From NCBI GenBank assembly GCA_945829425.1, contig CALZUQ010000001.1:1-64000 (forward strand): DNA of 64,000 bases. The letters run 5' to 3'. Made by a program: the position numbers and the translations under genes. The stretch is from an uncultured bacterium. GTDB taxonomy: Bacteria; Bacteroidota; Bacteroidia; Bacteroidales; Bacteroidaceae. How positions within the stretch are numbered: position 1 is the stretch's first letter; the number at the start of each line of letters is the position of its first letter. Below are positions 27,094-36,514 of this stretch, in pieces. The notes below the pieces were generated by a model. That model worked only from the letters and a program-made list of their open reading frames with translations, ran no database searches and was not told the origin of the DNA.

Positions 27094-28362
27094 TTATTCA
27101 ACCTTCCACTTCTGGAACCAGCGTTCGTTGAACGTTATGCCGATGTTTATGCGGAACGTATTCTCGCGTATCAGTCCTGTGGCGTTGTTCTGCGCCCATT
27201 GTGCGGAGATATTGAGCAGAGAGCGGTTGTTCCACGAATTGCTGATAGGCAGTCCGAGGCCTATGGTCGCTGCAATCTCCTTCGGACCGTCATGGCCGTT
27301 GACCTTCAGATGTGGTGTGGCATAACTTGCACCGGCACGGAAATGCACACGTTTGAGATATTTCCTGCTTGTAGCGTCAGCAACAAATTCTCCGCCGAGA
27401 GTCACCTTATGGCGGTTCTTGTAAGCGTCCGTAGTCACTACATATCCTTTGCTTGTAAGGTCAGGGAATTTGCAACCGTCCCATTTCTGGAAGGAGTAGT
27501 CCGCTCCAAGGCGTATCTTCTTTCCGTGATACCATGCGAGACCTACGCCGAGCGTGGTAGGTATGGCGATGGCTTTGTCGTGCGAATATTTCGTGGTGTC
27601 AGAGATATTCGTCGAGGTGCTTACCTCGTTAAGGTCTGCAGAGCCTCCGAGGGTATGTCCCGGCGAGAATGTCGCACCGAGGGTCACGCTGTTTTTCCCT
27701 CCGAGTTTCTGTGTGTACTGTATGCCTATGTCGAGTTTGTAGGAGTTGAACTCCGCACTGTAGTATCTGCCTATGGTGTTGGCATTCTCGTCGGAGTATG
27801 CATTTATGACGTTACGTGAGTATGACCCCCACAGATAGCCTATGTTCGCACCTATCGAGAGGTTCTTCAGCGGCGACCATCCTGCTCCGACGTACATCAC
27901 GCGTGAACCTCCTGTGCCGTTGTAAGAGGTGCTGTAATATGTCGTGGAGCCTTCAGAGACCTTGTTGGAGGTGAAGTAGTCGTAGCCGATATTGCTGAAA
28001 GGCATGATGCCCACGCTCATGCCGAAATTGGGTGCTACGCGGAATGCCATGGTGGCATATTCGAAGTTTGAGTTGTTTGCGTTGAGTTTACGTGTTCCTT
28101 CCTTGAAGTTGGTCACCTGAAATGCAGCACCGACATCAAATATGAACGTCAGACTGTCGGTATAGGCATAAGATGCCGGGTTCTGGTAGTTTATCTGGTT
28201 GCTTTCATGCATGCCGAGCGCCACGCCTGCCATGCCTCTGTTGAAGCCTGTCGAAGGGTCGCTGAGAAGTCCAAGTCCGAATTGGCTGTAGGGAGAATTG
28301 GTGCCGCTCTGTGCAAATGCCATTGCTGGCAACAACAATACTAATAATAATGCTTTTTTCAT
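27094..28362 (-). CDS. Outer-membrane beta-barrel protein, FadL/OmpP1-like
   Basis: The 422-residue protein has a clear signal peptide (MKKALLLVLLLPAMAFAQ) and alternating-hydrophobic strands. GTNSPYSQFGLGLL and the start GMAGVALGMHESNQINYQNPASY resemble FadL-type transporters in which NPA-containing loops precede the barrel. The C-terminal residues FQKWKVE do not show the classical terminal Phe. It is transcribed toward lptC from a divergent promoter region. Substrate unknown. Confidence 0.75.
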   Translation of the reverse strand: MKKALLLVLLLPAMAFAQSGTNSPYSQFGLGLLSDPSTGFNRGMAGVALGMHESNQINYQNPASYAYTDSLTFIFDVGAAFQVTNFKEGTRKLNANNSNFEYATMAFRVAPNFGMSVGIMPFSNIGYDYFTSNKVSEGSTTYYSTSYNGTGGSRVMYVGAGWSPLKNLSIGANIGYLWGSYSRNVINAYSDENANTIGRYYSAEFNSYKLDIGIQYTQKLGGKNSVTLGATFSPGHTLGGSADLNEVSTSTNISDTTKYSHDKAIAIPTTLGVGLAWYHGKKIRLGADYSFQKWDGCKFPDLTSKGYVVTTDAYKNRHKVTLGGEFVADATSRKYLKRVHFRAGASYATPHLKVNGHDGPKEIAATIGLGLPISNSWNNRSLLNISAQWAQNNATGLIRENTFRINIGITFNERWFQKWKVE

Positions 28363-28412
28363 AAAACTGTTAAAATACCCCTGTAGGAGTTGAGTGAAAT
28401 CTAAATTTGGTG

Positions 28413-28420
28413 CAAAATTA
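28413..28420 (-). promoter_or_regulatory. -7 element of the barrel-lptC operon
   Basis: Minus-strand TAATTTTG followed by CA (28420-28413), 50 bases upstream of the ATG at 28362. Divergent from the Lnb-like gene promoter. Confidence 0.5.
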
Positions 28421-28465
28421 TAATTTTTTTTGGGAATAAATGTATGTTATCTCGGAAATATAAGT

Positions 28466-28473
28466 TATTTTTG
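28466..28473 (+). promoter_or_regulatory. -7 element of the Lnb-like gene
   Basis: TATTTTTG followed by CA lies only 4 bases before the GTG start at 28478, implying a leaderless mRNA. The -33 is not evident. Confidence 0.45.
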
Positions 28474-28477
28474 CATC

Positions 28478-29668
28478 GTGAAACAAATATATATATATCT
28501 TACGGCTCTTTTCCTCCTCTCTGCCGCAACGCTGAAAGCGTCGGGCGGAGAAGGGGCAGAATACGACTCTCTGCGTGTCTCGCTTCTGACGTGCTCGCCT
28601 CATGATGAGGTCTACAGCCTTTATGGGCACACTGCCATACGTGTGGAGAACAAGAGTTCGGGAGAGGATTTCGTCATAAACTATGGCGTCTTCTCCTTCG
28701 ACAAGCCTTTCTTCCTCTTACGCTTCGTCTTCGGGCTTACCGACTATGAGATGGGCATACTGCCCTACGACATCTTCCTTCGGGAGTATGCATATTATGG
28801 TAGCAGCGTCACCGAGCAAGAGATAGCCTTTACGACAGAGGAAAAACTACGCTTCATGGCGGCAGCGGCAGAGAATTACAGGGAGCCGAACCGTGTCTAT
28901 CGGTATAACTATTTCTACGACAACTGTACCACACGTGCCCGTGACATCATCGTAGGGGCTGTGGAAGGTATGGTGGTTTACAACGACTCCGTGCCGGAAG
29001 GTCTGACGTTCCGTAAGATGATACACAGCAAGACGGAGAACAACCCCTGGGCAAGGCTCGGCAACGACCTGCTGCTTGGAGTGGGTGCCGACAGACAGCT
29101 GACACTCAGCGAGATGCAGTTTCTGCCTCAAGAAATGCTTGTCTCTGCCGACTCAGCCTATATACTCCTTGACAACGGAGAGAAGAGAAGGCTCGTAAGC
29201 AGGACGACGACACTGCTGAAGGAAAGAGGAGGTGAGCGTCAGGAAAAGACGGTAGAGCCGGTATGGGTGGGAGGTGCCATACTCCTACTCACAATGATGC
29301 TCTCCTTCGTCGAATGGAGAAAGAAGTGGTATCTTTGGTGGTATGACACCCTGCTGTTCCTGCTCTGTGGGCTCTGCGGCATAATACTTACGGCGATGAT
29401 TTTCTCGCAACACCCCACGGTCAGTCTCAATGCACAGATACTCCTCTTCAACCCTTTGCTCTTGGTCTATGGCATCATTGGCGTGAGGAAATTCAGAAAA
29501 GGCGACGTACACTGGTTCTGGCTCTTGGAAATCCTCATGCTGTGTCTGCTCCTCGTAGTGTTCTCTTTCGAGATACAATGGATAGATCCCTCTGTAAGGC
29601 TGCTGACCCTTTCACTGCTCCTGCGAAGTGCGTTGAAGATAAGATACAGGAAAGAGATGACAGAATAA
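28478..29668 (+). CDS. DUF4105 membrane protein, Lnb-like (lipoprotein N-acyltransferase family)
   Basis: The N-terminal periplasmic DUF4105 domain (about residues 25-235) has the family segments SLYGHTAIRV, INYGVFSFD and YDNCTTRARD, supplying the conserved His and Cys. It is followed by four or five C-terminal membrane helices (about 265-396). In enterococci Lnb transfers an acyl chain to lipoprotein N-termini, and DUF4105 proteins are thought to do this in Bacteroides. A start at 28430 is open in frame but lies upstream of the -7 element, so GTG 28478 (397 residues) is preferred. The next gene is 129 bases downstream. Confidence 0.78.
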   Translation: MKQIYIYLTALFLLSAATLKASGGEGAEYDSLRVSLLTCSPHDEVYSLYGHTAIRVENKSSGEDFVINYGVFSFDKPFFLLRFVFGLTDYEMGILPYDIFLREYAYYGSSVTEQEIAFTTEEKLRFMAAAAENYREPNRVYRYNYFYDNCTTRARDIIVGAVEGMVVYNDSVPEGLTFRKMIHSKTENNPWARLGNDLLLGVGADRQLTLSEMQFLPQEMLVSADSAYILLDNGEKRRLVSRTTTLLKERGGERQEKTVEPVWVGGAILLLTMMLSFVEWRKKWYLWWYDTLLFLLCGLCGIILTAMIFSQHPTVSLNAQILLFNPLLLVYGIIGVRKFRKGDVHWFWLLEILMLCLLLVVFSFEIQWIDPSVRLLTLSLLLRSALKIRYRKEMTE

Positions 29669-29797
29669 TGTGGGAATATTACAGACCCCACCTATACGTA
29701 AATGACAAGCCCTCGAAATAACGCCGGGCGTAAGTTTCCCTAAAAATAATCAGCTGACAGACAGATTGGCAGCTCTATACCAAAAAGAAAAATCGTT

Positions 29798-31309
29798 TTG
29801 AACAAGTATTTCTATGTCATAATACTCGCCATGCTCGCCTCTGTTGAGGCAGAGGCACAGGCTGTAGCAAAAGTCGATGACAAGGCTCCAAAGCCCCGTC
29901 TTGTGGTGAACATCGTTGTTGACCAGCTCTGCAACGATAACCTTGAAGAGTTTATGTCGCTCTACGGCAACGACGGCTGGAAGAAGATTCTTGCAGAAGG
30001 TACGGTGTTCTCCAATGCCCAGATGCCGTTCCTGCCCATTGACTGTGCTTCTGCCACGGCGGCGTTGTCGTCTGGTTCATACCCTTTCTACAACGGCATA
30101 CCTTCTGAGGAATGGGTATCACGCAAGACTACGCTGCTTATGGGCTGCACGTCCGACCAGACCTCGCTCCTCTCTCCTCGCGGCTCTTCGCCGGCTCCTG
30201 TCAATATGCTTGCCTCTGCCTTGGGCGACGAATTGAAAATAGCCACAGAACGAAGGGCGAAGGTGTATAGCGTAGCTGTTGAAAGTGAGGCGGCGGTATT
30301 CCTGGCAGGACATTGCGCCGACGGGGTATATTGGCTTGACACAAACAGCGGGAAATGGACAGCGTCGGCTTATTATGCCGAAGAACCACAGTGGCTCAGA
30401 TACTTCAACGAACGTAATGTCCCTGCTCGGAAGCTGAAGAACAGCGGCAGGCAGTTTGCCGGAGACATGAAGTACCTCGACTACAAACGCTCGCCGGAGG
30501 TCAATACCGACGTTACGGACTTTGCTCTACAGTGCTTTGCTGAGACACTGTTAGGCAGTGACGACGATACCGACATGCTGAATGTGCAGTATTATGCCGG
30601 AAAACCATACCAAGGCGGAAAGATTGACGCTAAGGCGGGAGTCAGAGAGACCTACGTAGCACTTGACATGGCGTTGGGACGTCTTATAAAAGGCATAGAG
30701 AGCAGGGTAGGGAAGGACAAGGTGCTCTTCACCGTCACTTCTACAGGCTATCGCGAAGAAGTGCCTGTAGAATATAAAGAGTTTAACGTCCCGTCAGGAA
30801 CGGTATATATCAACCGTACATCCAACCTGCTGAATATGTACCTCTCGGCAATCTACGGGCAGGCGCATTACGTAGAAGGCTATCGCGAAAACCAGATATA
30901 CCTCGACAGGAAAGCCATAGAGAGACGCAAGCTCCGCCTGACAGAGGTGTTGGAGAGGTGTGAAGAGATGCTCCTCATGTCTGACGGCATACGCGACGTC
31001 CATACCCTCTTCTCACTTACGGCGGCGGCAGACAACACCTCGCAGAAACTGAGAAACGGAATGTCGACAGATGTCAGCGGAGACATTATACTCGACATTT
31101 ATCCGGGATGGAAAATCGTCAACGAGGATAATTCACGTGTTTATACATCAAGACAATACGGCTTCTGTTTCCCTATAGTATTTTACGGCAACGGAGTGCG
31201 TAAAGAGACTGTTGCCACAGGGGTTACGGCCGACAGAGTCGCGCCAACGATAAGCAAGGCGATACGTATCAGGGCTCCAAACGCTTGTAAGGCGGAACCA
31301 TTGATGTAA
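29798..31309 (+). CDS. PafA-type alkaline phosphatase superfamily protein, catalytic residues lost
   Basis: Secreted or periplasmic protein of 503 residues starting at TTG (MNKYFYVIILAMLASVEAEA is the signal peptide). The overall text follows PafA alkaline phosphatases: RLVVNIVVDQL, SSGSYPFYNGIPSEEW, AGHCADGVYWLD. The first metal Asp (VVDQL) remains. The nucleophile-Thr region is PIDCASATAAL (C83), the KDR motif is replaced by ESE (E162, E164), the D-x-x-G-H metal site reads YYAGKPYQGG, and the ADHG site reads TSTG (314-317). It is therefore probably a pseudo-enzyme with a binding or structural role. It lies between the Lnb-like gene and secA. Confidence 0.82.
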   Translation: MNKYFYVIILAMLASVEAEAQAVAKVDDKAPKPRLVVNIVVDQLCNDNLEEFMSLYGNDGWKKILAEGTVFSNAQMPFLPIDCASATAALSSGSYPFYNGIPSEEWVSRKTTLLMGCTSDQTSLLSPRGSSPAPVNMLASALGDELKIATERRAKVYSVAVESEAAVFLAGHCADGVYWLDTNSGKWTASAYYAEEPQWLRYFNERNVPARKLKNSGRQFAGDMKYLDYKRSPEVNTDVTDFALQCFAETLLGSDDDTDMLNVQYYAGKPYQGGKIDAKAGVRETYVALDMALGRLIKGIESRVGKDKVLFTVTSTGYREEVPVEYKEFNVPSGTVYINRTSNLLNMYLSAIYGQAHYVEGYRENQIYLDRKAIERRKLRLTEVLERCEEMLLMSDGIRDVHTLFSLTAAADNTSQKLRNGMSTDVSGDIILDIYPGWKIVNEDNSRVYTSRQYGFCFPIVFYGNGVRKETVATGVTADRVAPTISKAIRIRAPNACKAEPLM

Positions 31310-31429
31310 GGCGGACTTGGGAAAAGCTTAGCCCACTCCGTAAGATGGGCGAAGGACAAACAGCCTGTCACTCAGTAGTCAATGGGGGTTAAAAATTGCT
31401 AATAGATTTATTTTATCAAAAAAAAGTAT

Positions 31430-31437
31430 TACCTTTG
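31430..31437 (+). promoter_or_regulatory. -7 element of secA, followed by a structured leader
   Basis: TACCTTTG with TTTA at the -33 position (31407-31410, 19-base gap). The 155-base leader contains the hairpin AGAGCC/GGCTCT at about 31524-31538, enclosed by ACGATG/CATCGT (about 31497-31561). This could modulate secA expression. Confidence 0.5.
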
Positions 31438-31595
31438 CAATTTATTAGGTGTGTTCCATAAATTAGCTTTGCCGGATTTCTGGAAACGCTGAAAATACGA
31501 TGTGCTCAATGATGCCATGCGAGAGCCTTAGGCTCTTGTGTCACAAGCATAAGCATCGTGAAATGTCTTACAAGTAAAAAACAAAAATATTATAT

Positions 31596-34500
31596 ATGAA
31601 TTTTCTAAATTTTCTACAGTCCATATTTGGAAACAAGTCTTCGAGGGATATGAAGCTTATACAGCCTTTCGTGGAACAGGTAAAGGCGGCATATAACGAC
31701 ATCAAAAACCTCGACAACGACGCATTGCGCGAGAAGACAAAGGAACTACAGGCATACGTACGCTCGAAAGGCGAGGCGAAGCTCGCAGAGATAGAGCAGC
31801 TGAAGTCAACAATAGAGCAGACACCCCTCGACCAGCGTGAGCCGATATTCAATCAGATAGACAAACTCGACAAAGAGGTGCTTGAACTATATGAGGAGGC
31901 TCTCAACGATGTCATGCCAGTAGCGTTCTCCATTGTCAAGGAGACGGCACGACGTTTCACAGAGAATGAGGTCACCGTGGTAACGGCGACCGACTTCGAC
32001 CGCGAGCTGGCGGCAGACCCTTCCAAGGACTTCGTGACCATAGAGGGCGACAAGGCACTGTATCACAACCATTGGACTGCCGGAGGCAACGACCTGAAGT
32101 GGGAGATGGTACACTACGACGTGCAGCTCTTCGGTGGCGTGGTGCTGCATCAGGGAAAGATTGCCGAAATGGCTACCGGTGAGGGAAAGACACTCGTCTC
32201 TACGCTCCCGGTCTTCCTCAATGCCTTGACGGGCAACGGTGTGCATGTGGTCACTGTCAACGACTACCTCGCAAAGCGTGACTCAGAGTGGATGGGGCCG
32301 CTGTATGAGTTCCATGGTCTTTCGGTAGACTGCATAGACAAGCACATGCCGAACTCTGATGCGAGAAGAAGGGCGTATAACGCTGACATAACATTCGGAA
32401 CGAACAATGAGTTCGGCTTCGACTACCTCCGCGACAACATGGCGCTATCTCCTTCCGACCTCGTGCAGCGCAGACATAACTTCGCCATCGTCGACGAGGT
32501 GGACTCTGTGCTTATCGACGACGCTCGAACACCGCTCATCATCAGTGGTCCGGTGCCGAAGGGCGATGTGCAGATGTTTGAGGAATATCAGCCCCTCGTA
32601 GAGAAACTCGTTGACGTCCAGAGAAAGCTCGCCACGCAGTATCTCGCAGAAGCAAAGCAGAAGATAACTCAGGGCAACGCTCTTCTCGAAGAAGGAAAGA
32701 AAGATGAAGGAAACAACGCACTTGAAGAGGGTTTCCTCTCGCTATACCGTTCATATAAGGCTCTGCCAAAGAACAAACCGTTGATAAAATATCTCTCTGA
32801 AGAGGGTATCAAGGCGGGAATGCTCAAGACAGAAGAGCATTATATGGAGAACAACAACAGAAGGATGCCTGAGGCAGTGAAACCGCTGTATTTCGTCGTC
32901 GACGAGAAGCTCAACGCCTGCGACCTTACCGACAAGGGTACGGCATGGCTCGCCAACGAGGTGAAGCAGGAGGACCTCTTCGTACTGCCGGACATAACGT
33001 CGCAGCTCTCGGCACTCGAAAACGAGAAAAACCTCTTAGAAGAAGAAAGGCTGTCGAAGAAAGACGAACTGCTTTCTTACTACGCTGTCCAGTCAGAGCG
33101 AGTGCATACTCTGCAGCAGCTCCTGAAGGCATACTGTATGTTCAACAAGGACGATGAGTATGTCGTGATGAACGGAGAGGTGAAAATCGTTGACGAGCAG
33201 ACAGGACGTATCATGGAGGGACGACGCTGGAGCGACGGACTGCATCAGGCCGTGGAAGCTAAGGAACACGTGCGCGTAGAGGCTGCCACACAGACCTTCG
33301 CCACAATCACGCTGCAGAACTATTTCCGTATGTACCACAAGCTGGCGGGCATGACGGGTACGGCATCAACAGAGGCAGGAGAGTTCTGGGACATATACAA
33401 ACTCGACGTGGTAGAGATACCTACCAACCGACCTGTGGCACGCAAGGACTTGGAAGACAGGGTGTATAAGACGGCACGAGAGAAATATAATGCCGTGATA
33501 GAAGAAATCGTGGAGATGAGGAACGCTGGAAGACCGGTGCTCGTCGGCACAACATCTGTGGAAATATCAGAACTGCTGTCACGAATGCTGAAGATGAGAA
33601 ATATACCTCATCAGGTGCTCAACGCCAAGCTCCACCAGAAAGAGGCGGACATCGTGGCACTCGCCGGACAGTCGACAAATGGGCTCGGAGCCGTGACCAT
33701 AGCTACGAACATGGCGGGACGTGGTACGGATATCAAACTCTCGCCGGAAGTGAAGGCGGCAGGAGGACTTGCCATCATTGGTACTGAGCGGCATGAGTCA
33801 CGACGTGTGGACAGACAGTTGCGTGGACGTGCAGGACGACAGGGCGACCCAGGGTCTTCGGTCTTCTATGTCTCTCTGGAAGACAAACTCATGAGACTCT
33901 TCGCCTCGGAACGTATCGCAGCGGTTATGGACAGGCTCGGATTCCAGGAGGGCGACAGAATAGAGGCTAAGGTCATAACAAACGCCATAGAGAGGGCGCA
34001 GAAGAAGGTCGAGGAGAACCATTTCGGAACACGTAAGCGACTGCTGGAATATGACGATGTCATGAACAGACAGCGTAAGGTGATATACGACAAACGCCGT
34101 CATGCTCTTATGGGAGAGAGAATAGGTATGGACATAGCCAACCTCATCTGGGACCGTTGCGTCACCATAACTGAGAACAACGACTATGTGGGATGCCGTG
34201 AGCAGTTCCTAAAGGTGCTTGCAATAGAATGTCCGTTCACCGAGGAGGAGTTCAAGGCGGCTGACAAGGGAGCGATAGAGGAGAAGGCTTTCCGGGCTGC
34301 CATGGAAAGCTTCGAGAGAAAGACTGACCGCATCAAGCAGATGGCTATGCCTACAATAAAGGCAGTCTATGAGAACCAGGGACATATTTACTCACGTATC
34401 GTAGTGCCTATTTCTGACGGAAAACAGGTTTACCAGTTGCCATGCGACCTGAAGGAAGCTTACGACACAGAGTGTGCAGCGGTGGTGAAGCAGTTTGAGA

Positions 34501-34961
34501 AAGTTGTCATGCTGCGTATCATTGATGACGCATGGAAGGAGAACCTCAGGCAGCTCGACGAACTGAAGCATTCGGTACAGAACTCCAGCTACGAGCAGAA
34601 AGACCCGCTGCTCATATTCAAGCTTGAGAGCGTGAAACTCTGGGACGCTATGATAAACGACATGAACGACCGCATGGCGTCGGTGCTCATGAGAGGACAG
34701 CTGCATGTCCAGGACCCGGGAGAGGTGAGAGAGGCAGCACCAGAAGAGCATCAGAAGAGGTATAACGAACAGAAAGCAGACGCTGATGCTCCGCAGGAAC
34801 AACTCTCTGAGACACAGAGACAGATGAGACAGGCGGCACAACAGCCTCAGGAGCAGGTAAAACGTGCTCCTATAGTACGCGACAAACTACCGGGACGTAA
34901 CGACCCTTGTCCTTGCGGATCAGGAAAGAAATTCAAGAACTGTCACGGCAGAGGATTATAA
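31596..34961 (+). CDS. secA: Preprotein translocase motor SecA
   Basis: ATPase driving secretion through SecYEG. The 1,121-residue length is typical of Bacteroidetes SecA, which is longer than the about 900 residues of E. coli because of inserts in the DEAD-like region. Visible motifs are Walker [56 protein letters not shown] and [12 protein letters not shown]. The C-terminus ends in the zinc-binding [14 protein letters not shown], which binds SecB and lipids in other bacteria. It has its own promoter and a structured leader. Confidence 0.98.
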   Translation: MNFLNFLQSIFGNKSSRDMKLIQPFVEQVKAAYNDIKNLDNDALREKTKELQAYVRSKGEAKLAEIEQLKSTIEQTPLDQREPIFNQIDKLDKEVLELYEEALNDVMPVAFSIVKETARRFTENEVTVVTATDFDRELAADPSKDFVTIEGDKALYHNHWTAGGNDLKWEMVHYDVQLFGGVVLHQGKIAEMATGEGKTLVSTLPVFLNALTGNGVHVVTVNDYLAKRDSEWMGPLYEFHGLSVDCIDKHMPNSDARRRAYNADITFGTNNEFGFDYLRDNMALSPSDLVQRRHNFAIVDEVDSVLIDDARTPLIISGPVPKGDVQMFEEYQPLVEKLVDVQRKLATQYLAEAKQKITQGNALLEEGKKDEGNNALEEGFLSLYRSYKALPKNKPLIKYLSEEGIKAGMLKTEEHYMENNNRRMPEAVKPLYFVVDEKLNACDLTDKGTAWLANEVKQEDLFVLPDITSQLSALENEKNLLEEERLSKKDELLSYYAVQSERVHTLQQLLKAYCMFNKDDEYVVMNGEVKIVDEQTGRIMEGRRWSDGLHQAVEAKEHVRVEAATQTFATITLQNYFRMYHKLAGMTGTASTEAGEFWDIYKLDVVEIPTNRPVARKDLEDRVYKTAREKYNAVIEEIVEMRNAGRPVLVGTTSVEISELLSRMLKMRNIPHQVLNAKLHQKEADIVALAGQSTNGLGAVTIATNMAGRGTDIKLSPEVKAAGGLAIIGTERHESRRVDRQLRGRAGRQGDPGSSVFYVSLEDKLMRLFASERIAAVMDRLGFQEGDRIEAKVITNAIERAQKKVEENHFGTRKRLLEYDDVMNRQRKVIYDKRRHALMGERIGMDIANLIWDRCVTITENNDYVGCREQFLKVLAIECPFTEEEFKAADKGAIEEKAFRAAMESFERKTDRIKQMAMPTIKAVYENQGHIYSRIVVPISDGKQVYQLPCDLKEAYDTECAAVVKQFEKVVMLRIIDDAWKENLRQLDELKHSVQNSSYEQKDPLLIFKLESVKLWDAMINDMNDRMASVLMRGQLHVQDPGEVREAAPEEHQKRYNEQKADADAPQEQLSETQRQMRQAAQQPQEQVKRAPIVRDKLPGRNDPCPCGSGKKFKNCHGRGL

Positions 34962-35085
34962 CACGTCTGGAATTACAGACGTAGACAAACGTAATAAATA
35001 CAGTGTGAGAACGTAAGGCAGACAGACGCTCGAGCACAGTATTTATTACGTAATATATTAAGCTTTTATAAGTTAGGTGTTCCAT

Positions 35086-35190
35086 AATATATATAATAAA
35101 GTATATATAAAACAAGCTATATATAATTAATGGTATATCTAAAAAGGCATATATATAATAAGGTATAGATAATAATAGGTAAATAGATAC
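35086..35190. repeat. Degenerate AT-rich repeats (about 14-17 bp) ahead of serS
   Basis: About seven imperfect units of the type TATATATAANAAGG follow one another between secA and serS, ending 5-10 bases before the serS ATG. They are almost free of G+C except for the GG or G that ends each unit. Confidence 0.55.
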
Positions 35191-35194
35191 TACA

Positions 35195-36514
35195 ATGCTT
35201 ACACTAAAACTTCTTACTGAGGATTATGACCGCGTGATTAGCGGCTTAGAGAAAAAGCACTTCAAAGGTGCAAAGGAAGCCGTAGACAACGTTCTGGCGG
35301 TAGACAAGAAACGCAGGGAGGCGCAGCAGAAGGCTGACAACCTCCTCGCAGAACAGAAAAAGGCGGCCACGGAGATAGGAAAACTCATGAAGAGTGGCGA
35401 CAAGGAAGGTGCGGAGAAAGCAAAACAGCATGTCGCAGAACTCAAAGAACAGTCGAAAGAACTTGAAATGCTAAAAGAGGAGGCGGAGAAGGAGATGACG
35501 GCTTTGCTGTGCCAGATACCTAACATACCTTATGACGAGGTACCGGAAGGGAGCTGTGCAGAAGACAACTGGGTCGTGAAGTCAAACCTCAAGGAATGTG
35601 TCGTAGGACAGGATACTGTGGGCAACTGGGACTGCAACCCGAAAAACGGGGAAGCAAAACTGCCACACTGGGAACTGGCAAAGAAATATAACCTCATTGA
35701 CTTCGACCTCGGAGTGAAGATTACGGGAGCCGGATTCCCTGTATATATCGGAAAGGGTGCACAGCTGCAAAGAGCTCTCATAAACTTCTTCCTCGCAGAG
35801 GCAAACAAGGCGGGATATACAGAGATTATGCCGCCGACGGTTGTCAACCAGGCTTCGGGCTATGGAACAGGACAACTGCCCGACAAGGAAGGGCAGATGT
35901 ATCACTGTGAGGTGGACGACCTGTATCTCATACCGACTGCCGAGGTGCCGGTGACGAATATCTACCGCGACGTGATACTCGAAGAGAAAGACCTGCCAGT
36001 GAAGAACTGTGCATACACCCAGTGCTTCAGACGCGAGGCGGGCTCTTACGGCAAAGACGTGAGAGGACTCAACAGACTGCATGAATTCTCAAAGATAGAG
36101 ATTGTCCGCATAGACACACCGGAACATTCGGCACAGTCGCACAAAGAAATGCTCGAACATGTCGAGGGACTGCTGCAGAAGCTCGAACTGCCATACCGCA
36201 TACTACGTCTCTGTGGTGGCGACCAGTCGTTCACCAGCGCTATATGCTATGACTTCGAGGTGTATTCTGAAGCTCAGAACAGATGGCTTGAGGTTTCCTC
36301 AGTGTCGAATTTCGACACATACCAGGCAAACAGACTGAAATGCCGCTTCCGTCGTGAAGGGGCAAAGAAGCCGGAGTTGTGTCATACACTCAACGGTTCA
36401 GCACTCGCCCTGCCGCGTATCGTAGCCTCTATTCTTGAGAACAACCAGACAGCAGAGGGAATACGCGTGCCAAAGGCTCTCGTACCGTATATGGGATGTG
36501 ATATTATAGACTGA
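35195..36514 (+). CDS. serS: Seryl-tRNA synthetase
   Basis: Charges tRNA-Ser. It is a class II synthetase of 439 residues with an N-terminal antiparallel coiled-coil arm rich in Lys/Glu/Ala (about residues 25-110), which binds the tRNA long arm. The catalytic domain has motif 2 CFRREAGSYGKDVRGLNRLH and the C-terminal motif 3 TLNGSALALPRIVASILEN. Its stop codon overlaps the first base of the cstA start codon (TGATG), suggesting translational coupling. Confidence 0.97.
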   Translation: MLTLKLLTEDYDRVISGLEKKHFKGAKEAVDNVLAVDKKRREAQQKADNLLAEQKKAATEIGKLMKSGDKEGAEKAKQHVAELKEQSKELEMLKEEAEKEMTALLCQIPNIPYDEVPEGSCAEDNWVVKSNLKECVVGQDTVGNWDCNPKNGEAKLPHWELAKKYNLIDFDLGVKITGAGFPVYIGKGAQLQRALINFFLAEANKAGYTEIMPPTVVNQASGYGTGQLPDKEGQMYHCEVDDLYLIPTAEVPVTNIYRDVILEEKDLPVKNCAYTQCFRREAGSYGKDVRGLNRLHEFSKIEIVRIDTPEHSAQSHKEMLEHVEGLLQKLELPYRILRLCGGDQSFTSAICYDFEVYSEAQNRWLEVSSVSNFDTYQANRLKCRFRREGAKKPELCHTLNGSALALPRIVASILENNQTAEGIRVPKALVPYMGCDIID

